Below are positions 17,952-26,997 of a DNA stretch of 64,000 bases, one piece after another. How positions within the stretch are numbered: position 1 is the first letter of the stretch; each line of letters begins with the position of its first letter. The stretch is from positions 62,001-126,000 of the forward strand of contig NZ_NJGV01000006.1 in NCBI RefSeq assembly GCF_002213425.1. Reading direction: 5' to 3'. Position numbers and translations under genes: made by a program. The notes under the pieces were generated by a model. It did no database searches, had not been told where the DNA came from, and saw only the letters and a program-made list of their open reading frames with translations. The stretch is from Herbaspirillum aquaticum. Lineage in GTDB: Bacteria > Pseudomonadota > Gammaproteobacteria > Burkholderiales > Burkholderiaceae_D.

Positions 17952-19387
17952 GCATGAACCTGGTGACCCTGCTGTACCTGATCGCATCGATCTGCTTCAT
18001 CCAGGCCTTGAAGGGCCTCTCGCACCCTGCCACGGCGCGCCGTGGCAACAGCTTCGGCATCGCCGGCATGGTCATCGCCGTGCTGACCACGCTGGCGCTG
18101 ATCGTCAAGATCAAGGGGGAAGGAGCTAATCCTTCCGGTGACATCGGCTACCTGCTGGTGGCTGGCGGCGTGATCGTCGGTGGCGCCATCGGCGCTTATC
18201 TGGCGCGCAGCGTCGAGATGACCAAGATGCCCGAACTGGTGGCGGCGATGCACTCGCTCATCGGTCTGGCGGCGGTCTGTATCGCCGTGGCGGCAGTGGC
18301 CGAGCCGTGGGCGCTGGGCATTTCCGCGCACGGGCAGCTGATCCCGGTGGGCAACCGGGTGGAACTGTTCATCGGTACCTTCGTGGGCGCCATCACTTTC
18401 TCGGGCTCCGTGATCGCTTTCGGCAAGCTCTCGGGCAAGTACAAGTTCCGCCTGTTCCAGGGCGCGCCGGTCAACTTCGCCGGCCAGCATTTCCTGAACC
18501 TGCTGCTGGCGGTGGCCATGATCGGCTTCGGCATCATCTTCGTGCTGACGCAAAACTGGCTGCCCTTCATCATCATGGCCGCCATCGCCTTTGCGCTGGG
18601 CGTGCTCATCATCATCCCGATTGGCGGGGCGGACATGCCGGTGGTGGTCTCGATGTTGAACAGTTATTCCGGCTGGGCAGCGGCGGGTATCGGCTTCTCG
18701 CTGAACAACTCCATGCTGATCATCGCCGGTTCGCTGGTCGGTTCGTCCGGCGCGATCCTGTCCTACATCATGTGCAAGGCGATGAACCGGTCCTTCTTCA
18801 ACGTGATCCTGGGCGGCTTTGGCGGTGAAGCGGCGGCCGCCGGTGGCGGGGCGCAGCAGCAGCGCAACGTCAAGTCGGGATCGGCCGACGATGCCGCGTT
18901 CCTGATGGGAAATGCAGAAACCGTCATCATCGTGCCGGGTTACGGGCTTGCCGTCGCGCGCGCGCAGCATGCACTGAAGGAATTGACCGAGAAGCTGACC
19001 CACAACGGCGTGACCGTGAAATACGCGATCCACCCGGTGGCCGGCCGCATGCCGGGCCACATGAACGTGCTGCTGGCCGAGGCCGAAGTGCCCTATGACC
19101 AGGTCTTCGAGATGGAAGACATCAACAGCGAGTTCGCCCAGGCCGATGTGGTGCTGGTGCTGGGGGCCAATGACGTGGTCAACCCGGCGGCCAAGGATCC
19201 CAAGTCGCCCATTGCGGGCATGCCGATCCTGGAAGCCTACAAGGCCAAGACCGTGATCGTGAACAAGCGCTCCATGGCGGCGGGTTATGCCGGCCTGGAC
19301 AATGAGCTGTTCTATATGGACAAGACCATGATGGTCTTTGGTGATGCCAAGAAGGTCATCGAGGATATGGTCAAGGCGGTGGATTGA
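17948..19387 (+). CDS. pntB: NAD(P) transhydrogenase, beta subunit
   Basis: 479 aa. The N-terminal half has about eight to nine transmembrane helices forming the proton channel (for instance LVTLLYLIASICFIQALKG and IIMAAIAFALGVLIIIPIG). The C-terminal NADP-binding domain III begins near residue 300, with VIIVPGYGLAVARAQHA, HPVAGRMPGHMNVLLAEA, VLVLGANDVVNPAA and VIVNKRSMAAGYAGLDN. Starts at 17948 or the ATG two codons on. Last gene of the pnt cluster, followed by a terminator. Confidence 0.95.
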   Translation: MSMNLVTLLYLIASICFIQALKGLSHPATARRGNSFGIAGMVIAVLTTLALIVKIKGEGANPSGDIGYLLVAGGVIVGGAIGAYLARSVEMTKMPELVAAMHSLIGLAAVCIAVAAVAEPWALGISAHGQLIPVGNRVELFIGTFVGAITFSGSVIAFGKLSGKYKFRLFQGAPVNFAGQHFLNLLLAVAMIGFGIIFVLTQNWLPFIIMAAIAFALGVLIIIPIGGADMPVVVSMLNSYSGWAAAGIGFSLNNSMLIIAGSLVGSSGAILSYIMCKAMNRSFFNVILGGFGGEAAAAGGGAQQQRNVKSGSADDAAFLMGNAETVIIVPGYGLAVARAQHALKELTEKLTHNGVTVKYAIHPVAGRMPGHMNVLLAEAEVPYDQVFEMEDINSEFAQADVVLVLGANDVVNPAAKDPKSPIAGMPILEAYKAKTVIVNKRSMAAGYAGLDNELFYMDKTMMVFGDAKKVIEDMVKAVD

Positions 19388-19411
19388 GTTTGGTCTGCTC
19401 CGGCAGAAATG

Positions 19412-19445
19412 AAAACGGGCTGCGCAGTGATGCGTAGCCCGTTTT
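19412..19445. terminator. Terminator between pntB and upp
   Basis: Stem AAAACGGGCTGCGC paired with GCGTAGCCCGTTTT (one G-U) around a 6-nt loop, ending in T5. Works for pntB and, with its A-rich 5' side, for convergent upp. Confidence 0.88.
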
Positions 19446-19476
19446 TACTTGCTTCTGCAGAAGCGTTGAGGACCGC

Positions 19477-20124
19477 TTACTTGGTCCCGAAAATACGATC
19501 CCCCGCATCGCCCAGCCCAGGCACGATGTAGGCATCCTCATCGAGGTGGGAATCCAGCGAAGCGACGTAAAGCTTCACATCCGGATGCGCATCAGCGAAC
19601 ACCTGCACGCCTTCCGGGGCGGCTACCAAGGCCACGAAGACGATGTGCGAAGCCGGTACGCCGCGCTTCTTCAGGGCATCCACGGCGTAGACGGCCGAGT
19701 TGCCGGTGGCGACCATGGGGTCGCACAGGATCATGATGCGGTCCTGCAGGTCCGGCAGGCGCACCAGGTATTCCACCGGCTGGTGGTTTTCGTCGCGATA
19801 GACGCCGATATGGCCCACGCGTGCCGAAGGGATCAGTTCCAGCAGGCCATCGCTCATGCCCACGCCCGCGCGCAGCACCGGCACCACGGCCAGCTTCTTG
19901 CCGGCGATCACCGGGGCTTCATAGGTCACCAGCGGGGTTTCGATGGTCTCGGTGGTCAGCGGCAGGTCGCGCGTGATTTCGTAACCCATCAGCAGCGTGA
20001 TCTCGCGCAGCAGATCGCGGAAGGTACGCGTGGAGGTGCGCTTGTCGCGCATGTGCGACAGCTTGTGCTGGATCAGCGGATGGTCGAGGATGAAGAGATT
20101 CTTGAAGCGCGGGTCTTGTTTCAT
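19477..20124 (-). CDS. upp: Uracil phosphoribosyltransferase
   Basis: 215 aa. Salvages uracil to UMP using PRPP. Motifs: [39 protein letters not shown], the PRPP-binding loop [21 protein letters not shown] and the C-terminal uracil-binding [16 protein letters not shown]. Full length. It stands alone, with a separate gap of 111 bp to ubiH. Confidence 0.96.
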   Translation of the reverse strand: MKQDPRFKNLFILDHPLIQHKLSHMRDKRTSTRTFRDLLREITLLMGYEITRDLPLTTETIETPLVTYEAPVIAGKKLAVVPVLRAGVGMSDGLLELIPSARVGHIGVYRDENHQPVEYLVRLPDLQDRIMILCDPMVATGNSAVYAVDALKKRGVPASHIVFVALVAAPEGVQVFADAHPDVKLYVASLDSHLDEDAYIVPGLGDAGDRIFGTK

Positions 20125-20235
20125 GGCAAATGCATATCTGCGGGGTGGAGCGGCGGGCGCCGCAAGTCAGCATTGTCGCATTTCCTGACCGCCTGCGCGA
20201 CGCCGGGACGTCGCGCATATGCAGCATTGTTCACC

Positions 20236-21384
20236 TCATCGGCGACCGAACATCATCTGTTCGGCCAGCAAGCCGCGCGCTGCGGGCAGCAGGTCGATCG
20301 CCCCCAGCGACAGGCCCAGCGCCGCCTGCAGGGGCGAACCCTGGGGCGAGCCGGCAAAGATGCGCGCCATCAGGTCCGTGAGCCGGATGGTCAGGCCGCG
20401 ATCCTGCCCGCGCTGGCGTTCGAAGGCCTGCAAGGCGTCGGGTGACACCTCGCGCGCCAGCACATCGGCCAGCACGCGGGCATCGCGCAGGCCCAGGTTC
20501 AGGCCCTGGCCGGCCACCGGGTGCAGGGTTTGCGCTGCATTGCCGATGGCCACCACACGCCGGCTCTGGCCGGGGCGGGCGTTCAAGCCCAGCGGGAAGG
20601 CGTGGCGCGGGCTGATGCGGGTGAAGCGGCCGACCCGTTCGCCGAAGGTGCGCTGCAGGGCGGCCAGGAACGCCGCATCGTCCAGCGCCAGCAATGCTTC
20701 GCCGGTTGCTGGCCGCACACACCACACCAGGGCATAGCCGTCGTCTTGAGGCAGCAGAGCCAACGGTCCTTCATCGGTGAAGCGTTCGAAGGCGCGATGG
20801 GCGATCACGCCATCGGCCTGCACGTGGGCGATGATGCCCAGTTGCTGGTAATCGCGCTGCAGGCTCTTTTGCTGCTGCTCACCGAAGACGCCGCCCTCGG
20901 CCTGGATCACCAGTTGTGCGCGCAGCACGCGGCCGTCCTTGAGGGTGACGGCGACGTGGTCGTTGTCTTCCGTGATCTCTTGCGCCTCGGCGGGCCGCAT
21001 CAGGGCCAGTCCCAGCGGTGCGATGGCCGAGGCCAGCGCACGGTTGACTTCGCCATAGCGCGCCACATAGCCCAGTGCGGGCAACTGGTAATCCTTACGA
21101 TCCAGCAGGGTGCGGCCGAAGTGGCCACGGCGCGAGACATGGATCTGCTCGATGGCGGTGGCGCTGCGGCCGATGGCGTCCCAGGCACCCAGTTCGTCGA
21201 GGATCTGGCGGCTGCCGTAGGAGAGGGCAATGGTGCGCGGATCGGCAGCAGCTTGTTCGGGAGACTTCATGTCTACCAGGGCGATGCGCGCGGCGGCCAA
21301 CTGGCGGCGTGCCAGCAGGCCCGCCACGCTCTGGCCGACCGGGCCGCCGCCACAGATGATGAGGTCGAAATCGACGGATTCCAT
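20236..21384 (-). CDS. ubiH: Ubiquinone hydroxylase, UbiH/COQ6 family FAD monooxygenase
   Basis: 382 aa. FAD-dependent ring hydroxylation in ubiquinone synthesis. The dinucleotide fold DLIICGGGPVGQSVAGLLA lies at the N-terminus. The second FAD motif, VVAIGNAAQTLHPVAGQG followed by LNLGLRDARVLAD, is the form seen in E. coli UbiH rather than UbiF. Its position just after pepP repeats the E. coli pepP-ubiH order. Assignment to the C4 hydroxylation step is by similarity; some betaproteobacteria divide the hydroxylations among different paralogues. Confidence 0.87.
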   Translation of the reverse strand: MESVDFDLIICGGGPVGQSVAGLLARRQLAAARIALVDMKSPEQAAADPRTIALSYGSRQILDELGAWDAIGRSATAIEQIHVSRRGHFGRTLLDRKDYQLPALGYVARYGEVNRALASAIAPLGLALMRPAEAQEITEDNDHVAVTLKDGRVLRAQLVIQAEGGVFGEQQQKSLQRDYQQLGIIAHVQADGVIAHRAFERFTDEGPLALLPQDDGYALVWCVRPATGEALLALDDAAFLAALQRTFGERVGRFTRISPRHAFPLGLNARPGQSRRVVAIGNAAQTLHPVAGQGLNLGLRDARVLADVLAREVSPDALQAFERQRGQDRGLTIRLTDLMARIFAGSPQGSPLQAALGLSLGAIDLLPAARGLLAEQMMFGRR

Positions 21385-21490
21385 GATGCCGGGAGATGCC
21401 TTCTGCAGAAGATTCAGGAAGGCCTCATTGTAGCGGAGCCGCGCCGCGCGGGCTTGATCCGGCGCATGCGCGGCCCCGGGGGACGGGCGC

Positions 21491-22837
21491 TTAACCCTGG
21501 CGCATCAGCGCTTCGATGTCATCGACCTTGGTAGGCACGCCCGTGGTCAGCAATTCGCAGCCGGAGGGCGTCACGTGCGCATCATCCTCGATGCGGATGC
21601 CGATGTTCCAGAACTGCTCCGGCACCCCTTCGCCCGGACGTACATAGATGCCCGGCTCGATGGTCAGCACCATGCCCGGCTGCAGCGTGCGCCAGGGCTT
21701 GCTGCCGTCGGCGCTGGCGGGGTCGCGGTAGTCGCCCACGTCATGCACATCCATGCCCAGCCAGTGGCCGGTGCGGTGCATGTAGAACTGGCGGTAGTCG
21801 CCTTTGTCGATCACGTCTTCCAGCGAGCCGACCTTGGATTTATCCAGGAGGCCCGTGTCCAGCATACCCTGCGCCAGCACGCGTACGGCGGCGTCATGGC
21901 CATCCATGAAACGCTTGCCCGGTGCGGTCTCGGCGATGGCGGCAGCTTGCGCGGCCAGGACGATTTCGTAGAGCGCCTTTTGCGGCCCGCTGAACTTGCC
22001 ATTGGCCGGGAAGGTGCGGGTGATGTCCGAAGCGTAGCTGTCCAGTTCGCAGCCGGCATCGATCAAGACCAGGTCGCCGTCCTTGATCTCGGCGTCGCCC
22101 GCGCGATAGTGCAGCACGCAGCTGTTGGCACCGGTGGCGACGATGGAGCCATAGGCCGGATACTGCGAACCGTTGCGGCGGAATTCGTGCAGCAGTTCGG
22201 CTTCCAGGTGATATTCGCGCAGGCCGGGACGGCAGATGCGCATGGCGCGGCAATGCGCTTCGGCGGAGATGACGCCGGCGCGTTTCATCACGTCGATTTC
22301 AAAGGCGTCCTTGAAGAGGCGCATGTCATCCAGCAGCACGCTCACATCGACCACTGCGCCGGGCGCGGACACGCCGCTGCGCGCCAGGGCGCGTACGCCC
22401 TGCAGCCAGCGCTGCAATTGCGCGTCGCGCTTGTCGTCCTGGCCCAGTGCGTAGTAGACCGCACGGGCGTCGGAGAGCAGGGCGGGCATGTTCTTGTCCA
22501 GTTCCTCGATGGGGTGGGCCGCATCGAGCGCGAAGAGTTGCTGCGCGGCCTGCGGGCCGTGGCGGTAGCCGTCCCAGATCTCGCGTTCCAGGTTCTTGTC
22601 GCGGCAGAACAGGATGCTGTGGTTTTCCTTGCCGGCCACCAGGACCAGTACCGCTTCGGGTTCGGTGAAGCCGGTCAGGTAGTAGAAGTAGCTGTCGTGG
22701 CGATAGGGATAATCGGCATCGCGATTGCGCATCACCTCGGGGGCGGTCGGGATGATGGCCACGCCACCCCCGGCTTGTTGCAGGCTGGCCAGCAGGCGTG
22801 CGCGGCGGGCGGCGAAGGGAGTGGCGTCGAAGCTCAT
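21491..22837 (-). CDS. pepP: Xaa-Pro aminopeptidase
   Basis: 448 aa. Removes N-terminal residues that precede proline. The N-terminal creatinase-like domain (residues 1-170) includes YRHDSYFYYLTGFTEPEAVL. The C-terminal pita-bread domain carries the dimetal ligands: Asp in LVLIDAGCELDSYASDITRT, His in MHRTGHWLGMDVHDVG, and Glu residues in MVLTIEPGIYV and GIRIEDDAHVT. Its ATG overlaps the murU stop by 4 bp, so it is coupled to the amgK-murU pair. Confidence 0.94.
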   Translation of the reverse strand: MSFDATPFAARRARLLASLQQAGGGVAIIPTAPEVMRNRDADYPYRHDSYFYYLTGFTEPEAVLVLVAGKENHSILFCRDKNLEREIWDGYRHGPQAAQQLFALDAAHPIEELDKNMPALLSDARAVYYALGQDDKRDAQLQRWLQGVRALARSGVSAPGAVVDVSVLLDDMRLFKDAFEIDVMKRAGVISAEAHCRAMRICRPGLREYHLEAELLHEFRRNGSQYPAYGSIVATGANSCVLHYRAGDAEIKDGDLVLIDAGCELDSYASDITRTFPANGKFSGPQKALYEIVLAAQAAAIAETAPGKRFMDGHDAAVRVLAQGMLDTGLLDKSKVGSLEDVIDKGDYRQFYMHRTGHWLGMDVHDVGDYRDPASADGSKPWRTLQPGMVLTIEPGIYVRPGEGVPEQFWNIGIRIEDDAHVTPSGCELLTTGVPTKVDDIEALMRQG

Positions 22838-23550
22838 GGGCGGGTTCCTTGCGGTGGCAGGTTCAGTGCTTCCAGTTGTTCGATGGTACCGACGTTGTGC
22901 CAGTCGCCCCGATACACGTCACCGCCGATGCGGCCCTGGTCGGCGTACTGGCGCAGCAGCGGCCCCAGTTTGGCGTGGCTGCCGGGCGCGATGCCGTCGA
23001 ACATTTCAGGGCGATACACGCCGATGTTGGCAAAGGTCAGCTTGGGCTGGCCCTCGTTGGCGATGGCGAAGTTGTTCAAGGCGAAATCACCCTCCGGGTG
23101 GAAGGACGGATTCTTGACCAGGTAAAGCCAGGCCAGGTCGCGCTTGTCTTGCGGCAGCGGGTTGCCCCAGGGGTCTTCGTCTTCCAGCACCGTCAGCAAT
23201 TCGCTGTAGTCGAAGTGCGGGCACCAGATGTCGCCGGAGACCGCTATGAAGGGTTCTTCACCCAGCAGGTGGCGGGCCTGGGCGATACCGCCCGCGGTTT
23301 CCAGCGCGGTCGTTTCAGGTGAATAAAAGAGCTTGGCGCCGAAGCGGCTGCCGTCACCGAGGGTGTCTTCGATCATCTGGCCCAGGTGGGCGTGGTTGAT
23401 GACGATCTCGGTGATGCCGGCGCGTACCAGCGAGAGGATCTGCCAGACGATCAGCGGGCGGCCACGCACTTTCAGCAGCGGCTTGGGGCAGGTATCGGTC
23501 AGCGGTCGCATGCGCTCGCCGCGGCCGGCTGCAAAGATCATGGCTTTCAT
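22834..23550 (-). CDS. murU: N-acetylmuramate alpha-1-phosphate uridylyltransferase MurU
   Basis: 238 aa nucleotidyltransferase. Signature MIFAAGRGERMRPLTDTCPK at the N-terminus (G-x-G-x-R plus the KP-loop), RPLIVWQILSL, GGIAQARHLLGEEPFIAVSG, and GDVYRGDWHNVGTIEQLE at the end. With AmgK it converts recycled MurNAc into UDP-MurNAc, bypassing de novo synthesis, as shown in Pseudomonas. Directly downstream of the kinase gene (10-bp gap) and overlapping pepP by 4 bp. A general sugar-nucleotide transferase would be the alternative without the amgK context. Confidence 0.88.
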   Translation of the reverse strand: MKAMIFAAGRGERMRPLTDTCPKPLLKVRGRPLIVWQILSLVRAGITEIVINHAHLGQMIEDTLGDGSRFGAKLFYSPETTALETAGGIAQARHLLGEEPFIAVSGDIWCPHFDYSELLTVLEDEDPWGNPLPQDKRDLAWLYLVKNPSFHPEGDFALNNFAIANEGQPKLTFANIGVYRPEMFDGIAPGSHAKLGPLLRQYADQGRIGGDVYRGDWHNVGTIEQLEALNLPPQGTRP

Positions 23551-23560
23551 GCCGGGCGCC

Positions 23561-24592
23561 TCAGAAGGTGTAGCCGAACTTGGGCGCGTGTTCCTGTTCG
23601 AGCTTCTCGATCAGGCGCACCAGGGGCGTGAAGGCCACATAGCGGCGCGCGGTCTTGAGGGTGTATTCCATGACCAGCGGGATATCCTTCAGGTAACCAT
23701 CCTTGCCATCGCGATGCCACAGGCGCGCGAAGATGCCCAGTACTTTCAGGTGGCGCTGCAGGCCCATCCATTCGAAGTCGCGGTAGAAGGTATCGATGTC
23801 CGGGGTGACTGGCAGGCCGGCGCGGCGCGCCTTTTCCCAGTAGCGGATGGCCCAGTCCAGCACCATTTCTTCATCCCACTGGATGTAGGCGTCGCGCAGC
23901 AGCGAGACCAGGTCGTAGGTGATGGGGCCGTAGACCGCATCCTGGAAGTCCAGGATGCCGGGGTTGCCCTTGGGCAGCACCATCAGGTTGCGCGAATGGT
24001 AGTCGCGGTGGACGTAGACCTGTGGCTGGGCCAGGTTGTTGGCCAGGATGGCGTCGAAGGTCTTGTCCAATACGGCGTTCTGCTCGTCGGTGAGGGTGAC
24101 GCCCAGGTGTTTGCCGATATACCACTCGCGGAACAGTTCGAGCTCGCGCAGCAGCAGCGGGCGGTCGTATTCGGGCAGCGCCTCGGGCTTGCTTTGCGCT
24201 TGTAAAAGTACCAGGGCCTCGATCGCATCCATGTATAGTGCGTGCGCGCTGTCGGCCGAGAGCTGCGAGAGGTAGGTCGTGGAACCCAGGTCCGAGAGCA
24301 GCAGGAAGCCGCGTTCGGTATCCTGTGCCAGTACCTTCGGCACGGTCACCCCGGTCTCGCCGAAGAGACCGGCGACTTTCACGAAGGGGCGCACATCCTC
24401 CTGCGGCGGCGGGGCATCCATCACGATGGCGCTGCCGCCGTCGGGTGTATCCACCCGGAAATAGCGGCGGAAGCTGGCGTCGGCCGAGGCCGGGCGCAGG
24501 GTGGAGGACAGCACCGGGGTATCGGCCAGGGTGGCCAGCCAGGCTTGCAGTTCGGACAGGCGGAGATCGGGGGTGGAACCAGGTGAAGACAT
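23561..24592 (-). CDS. amgK: Cell-wall sugar kinase AmgK (aminoglycoside phosphotransferase fold)
   Basis: 343 aa. APH-type kinase: SFRRYFRVDTPDGGSAIVMD near residue 30, catalytic loop VYVHRDYHSRNLMVL (Asp as base) and PGILDFQDAVYGPITYDLVS with the metal-binding Asp. AmgK phosphorylates the anomeric position of MurNAc and GlcNAc for MurU. Its neighbour murU makes this function far more likely than antibiotic modification. It is divergent from lptD; its ATG (24590-24592) lies next to the lptD promoter region. Confidence 0.87.
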   Translation of the reverse strand: MSSPGSTPDLRLSELQAWLATLADTPVLSSTLRPASADASFRRYFRVDTPDGGSAIVMDAPPPQEDVRPFVKVAGLFGETGVTVPKVLAQDTERGFLLLSDLGSTTYLSQLSADSAHALYMDAIEALVLLQAQSKPEALPEYDRPLLLRELELFREWYIGKHLGVTLTDEQNAVLDKTFDAILANNLAQPQVYVHRDYHSRNLMVLPKGNPGILDFQDAVYGPITYDLVSLLRDAYIQWDEEMVLDWAIRYWEKARRAGLPVTPDIDTFYRDFEWMGLQRHLKVLGIFARLWHRDGKDGYLKDIPLVMEYTLKTARRYVAFTPLVRLIEKLEQEHAPKFGYTF

Positions 24593-24612
24593 GAACTATC
24601 TGAGGAAATCGT

Positions 24613-24640
24613 TTGACGTGGTTGAGTTCCCATATAATAA
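24613..24640 (+). promoter_or_regulatory. Probable sigma-70 promoter of lptD
   Basis: TTGACG (24613-24618) and TAATAA (24635-24640) are separated by 16 bp, with TATAAT also readable at 24633-24638. It lies 50 bp before the lptD ATG. Its position rules out the in-frame ATG at 24591 as the lptD start. Confidence 0.65.
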
Positions 24641-24689
24641 GGGATTAAACCCAAAAAATCCGCCTGCACGGTATCTAGCCTCTCTTTTC

Positions 24690-26972
24690 ATGATCCGGTT
24701 TTCCAAGTCTTTCACTGAACGTACTGTCAACTGGCGGCTGGCGCGTCTGTTCTCTTCGGCAATGGTGGTGGCTTCGGCCTCGGCCCTCCTGCCGCTGTCG
24801 GTGCACGCCCAGATGAGCATGCCCGCGCCTGCGCCCGCCACTCCGCCCGCACAGGACCAGGACGCCCCGGTCAATGTCAGCGCCGAGCAGATGACCGGTC
24901 GCCCCGATCGCCAGGTCAACCTGGACCGCGACGTGGAACTGGTCAAGGCAGCGACCACCATCAAGTCCGACAAGGCCGAATACCGCATCATCCAGGATGA
25001 AGTCGAGGCCACCGGCCACGTCTGGATGCAGCGCCTGCAGGACCAGTACACCGGCGACTACGCCGAAATGAACATGGGCACCGGCGCCGGCTACGTGACC
25101 AATCCGACTTACCTGATCGGCAAGAGCGGTGGCCGCGGCAAGGCCCAGCGCATCGACTTCCTGTCCGACGACCAGGCCAAGGTGACCCAGGGGACTTACA
25201 GCACCTGCGAAGCGCCCGATCCCGACTGGTACCTGCGCGCCAACACCATGGATCTCGACAGCGGCCGGGATGAAGGCGTCATGCATGGCGGGCTGGTGTA
25301 TTTCAAGGATGTGCCGATCCTGGGCTCGCCCTGGATGTCCTTCCCGCTGTCGGGTGAACGCAGGTCGGGGGTGCTGCCGCCGACCATCGGCATGACCACC
25401 AACGGTGGCGCCGAGATATCGGTCCCCTACTACTTCAACCTGGCGCCCAATTACGACATGACGCTGGTGCCCCGCTATATTGCGCGCCGCGGGCTGCAAC
25501 TGGGTGCCGAGACCCGTTACATCGGTGACGGCTACAGCGGCGTCACCAATGTCGAAGGCATCCAGGATAGGGTGACCGGCACCGGCCGTTATTCGCTGTC
25601 CTCCATCCACAACCAGACCCTGGCCCCGGGCTTGCAACTGGCGTGGAACCTGAACAAGGCGTCCGACAACGACTACCCGTCCGATTTCGCGCGATCCATT
25701 ACCGGTAGTACGCAGCGGCTGCTGCCGCGTAACGTGAGCCTGGTGTATGGCAGCACGTACTGGAGCGTGACCGCGCTGGTTTCCAAATACCAGTTGCTGC
25801 AAGACGTCAATGCGCCCATTGGCAAGCCCTATGACCGGGTACCGGAAATCACCTTCGTGGGCAATCGCTACGACATCGGTGGGTTTGACTTCAATACCAC
25901 TGCCGACTTCACGCGCTTCTCCAGCGGCAGCTTGATCGGTGGCGACCGTGCTTACGTAACGCAGGCGGTGTCCTATCCCATCATTCGTCCGGGTTATTTC
26001 ATCAGGCCCAAGGTGATGTTGGATGCCACCAGCTACAGCCTGAACAATGTGACTGCCGGCCAGCCCACCAGCTTCAGCCGTACTTTGCCAACCCTCTCCC
26101 TTGATTCGGGCCTGATCTTCGAACGCGAATCCAACCTGCTGGGCCGCGGCATGACCCAGACGCTGGAGCCGCGCCTGTTCTACGTGCGCACGCCTTATCG
26201 TGACCAGTCGCAGTTTCCTGTTTTTGATTCCGCCCTGGCCGACTTCAACTTCGCACAGATCTTCAACGAAAACCGTTTCGTCGGCCACGACCGCATCAGC
26301 GATGCCAACCAACTGACTGCGGCCGTCACCACGCGCCTGATCGAGGAAAACGGCCTGGAGCGCCTGCGCGCGGCGATCGGCCAGCGCTACTACTTTACCG
26401 ATCCCAAGGTGGCCATCAGCGGCACTACCACCACCACGCTGGGCAGCAAGTCCGACCTGCTGCTGGCCTTGGGCGGCCAGATCACCCGCGAGTTCTCCAC
26501 CGACAACACGGTGCAGTACAGCGAGACCCTGCGCCAGATGGTGCGTTCGACGTTCGGCATCCGCTGGCAGCCGGCTCCCAAGCGCGTGCTGAACCTGCAG
26601 TACCGCCTGGACCGTACTTACGTCAATCCCTACACCGGCGTGCTCGATCCGCTCAAGCAGGTCGATGTGTCCGGACAGTGGCCGCTTACCCAGCGCATCT
26701 ACGCCGTCGGCCGCATGAACTACTCCATTCCCGACCGCACCGTGGCCGAAGGCCTGGCCGGCTTCGAATACAAGGCCGATTGCTGGGTCTTCCGGGTGGT
26801 GGCGCAACGCATCCCGACCTCGTCCACCAAGGCGTCGACGGGCTTCTTCATCCAGCTCGAACTCAACGGCCTTTCCAAGATCGGCTCCAACCCCATGGAT
26901 GCCATCAAGAGCAGCGTGCCCGGTTACCAGAACGTGAACCTGCCGGACACCATGACCGGCAACAACTTCTAA
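24690..26972 (+). CDS. lptD: LPS-assembly outer membrane protein LptD
   Basis: 760 aa. Inserts lipopolysaccharide into the outer leaflet with LptE. Signal peptide up to VHA-QMS (residues 1-38), a periplasmic OstA/LptA-like jellyroll (about 60-230, VNVSAEQMTGRPDRQVNLD, TTIKSDKAEYRI), then the large C-terminal beta-barrel. Only two cysteines exist, in YSTCEAPDPDW and ADCWVFRV, against four in E. coli; they match the positions of one of the two interdomain disulfides. The ATG at 24690 is downstream of the promoter. First gene of lptD-surA-pdxA-rsmA, the classic order. Confidence 0.94.
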   Translation: MIRFSKSFTERTVNWRLARLFSSAMVVASASALLPLSVHAQMSMPAPAPATPPAQDQDAPVNVSAEQMTGRPDRQVNLDRDVELVKAATTIKSDKAEYRIIQDEVEATGHVWMQRLQDQYTGDYAEMNMGTGAGYVTNPTYLIGKSGGRGKAQRIDFLSDDQAKVTQGTYSTCEAPDPDWYLRANTMDLDSGRDEGVMHGGLVYFKDVPILGSPWMSFPLSGERRSGVLPPTIGMTTNGGAEISVPYYFNLAPNYDMTLVPRYIARRGLQLGAETRYIGDGYSGVTNVEGIQDRVTGTGRYSLSSIHNQTLAPGLQLAWNLNKASDNDYPSDFARSITGSTQRLLPRNVSLVYGSTYWSVTALVSKYQLLQDVNAPIGKPYDRVPEITFVGNRYDIGGFDFNTTADFTRFSSGSLIGGDRAYVTQAVSYPIIRPGYFIRPKVMLDATSYSLNNVTAGQPTSFSRTLPTLSLDSGLIFERESNLLGRGMTQTLEPRLFYVRTPYRDQSQFPVFDSALADFNFAQIFNENRFVGHDRISDANQLTAAVTTRLIEENGLERLRAAIGQRYYFTDPKVAISGTTTTTLGSKSDLLLALGGQITREFSTDNTVQYSETLRQMVRSTFGIRWQPAPKRVLNLQYRLDRTYVNPYTGVLDPLKQVDVSGQWPLTQRIYAVGRMNYSIPDRTVAEGLAGFEYKADCWVFRVVAQRIPTSSTKASTGFFIQLELNGLSKIGSNPMDAIKSSVPGYQNVNLPDTMTGNNF

Positions 26973-26997
26973 CTTTTTTCGAACCAACGATTAGTCC

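Noticed and set aside
24501..24689. Upstream in-frame starts for lptD (24501, 24591)
   Set aside because: They lie before the sigma-70-like promoter at 24613-24640 and inside or at the start of divergent amgK; only the 24690 start gives a proper signal peptide.
24675..26987. 770-codon minus-strand frame opposite lptD
   Set aside because: LptD is intact on the plus strand with a signal peptide and barrel. The antisense product has shadow composition and no ribosome site.
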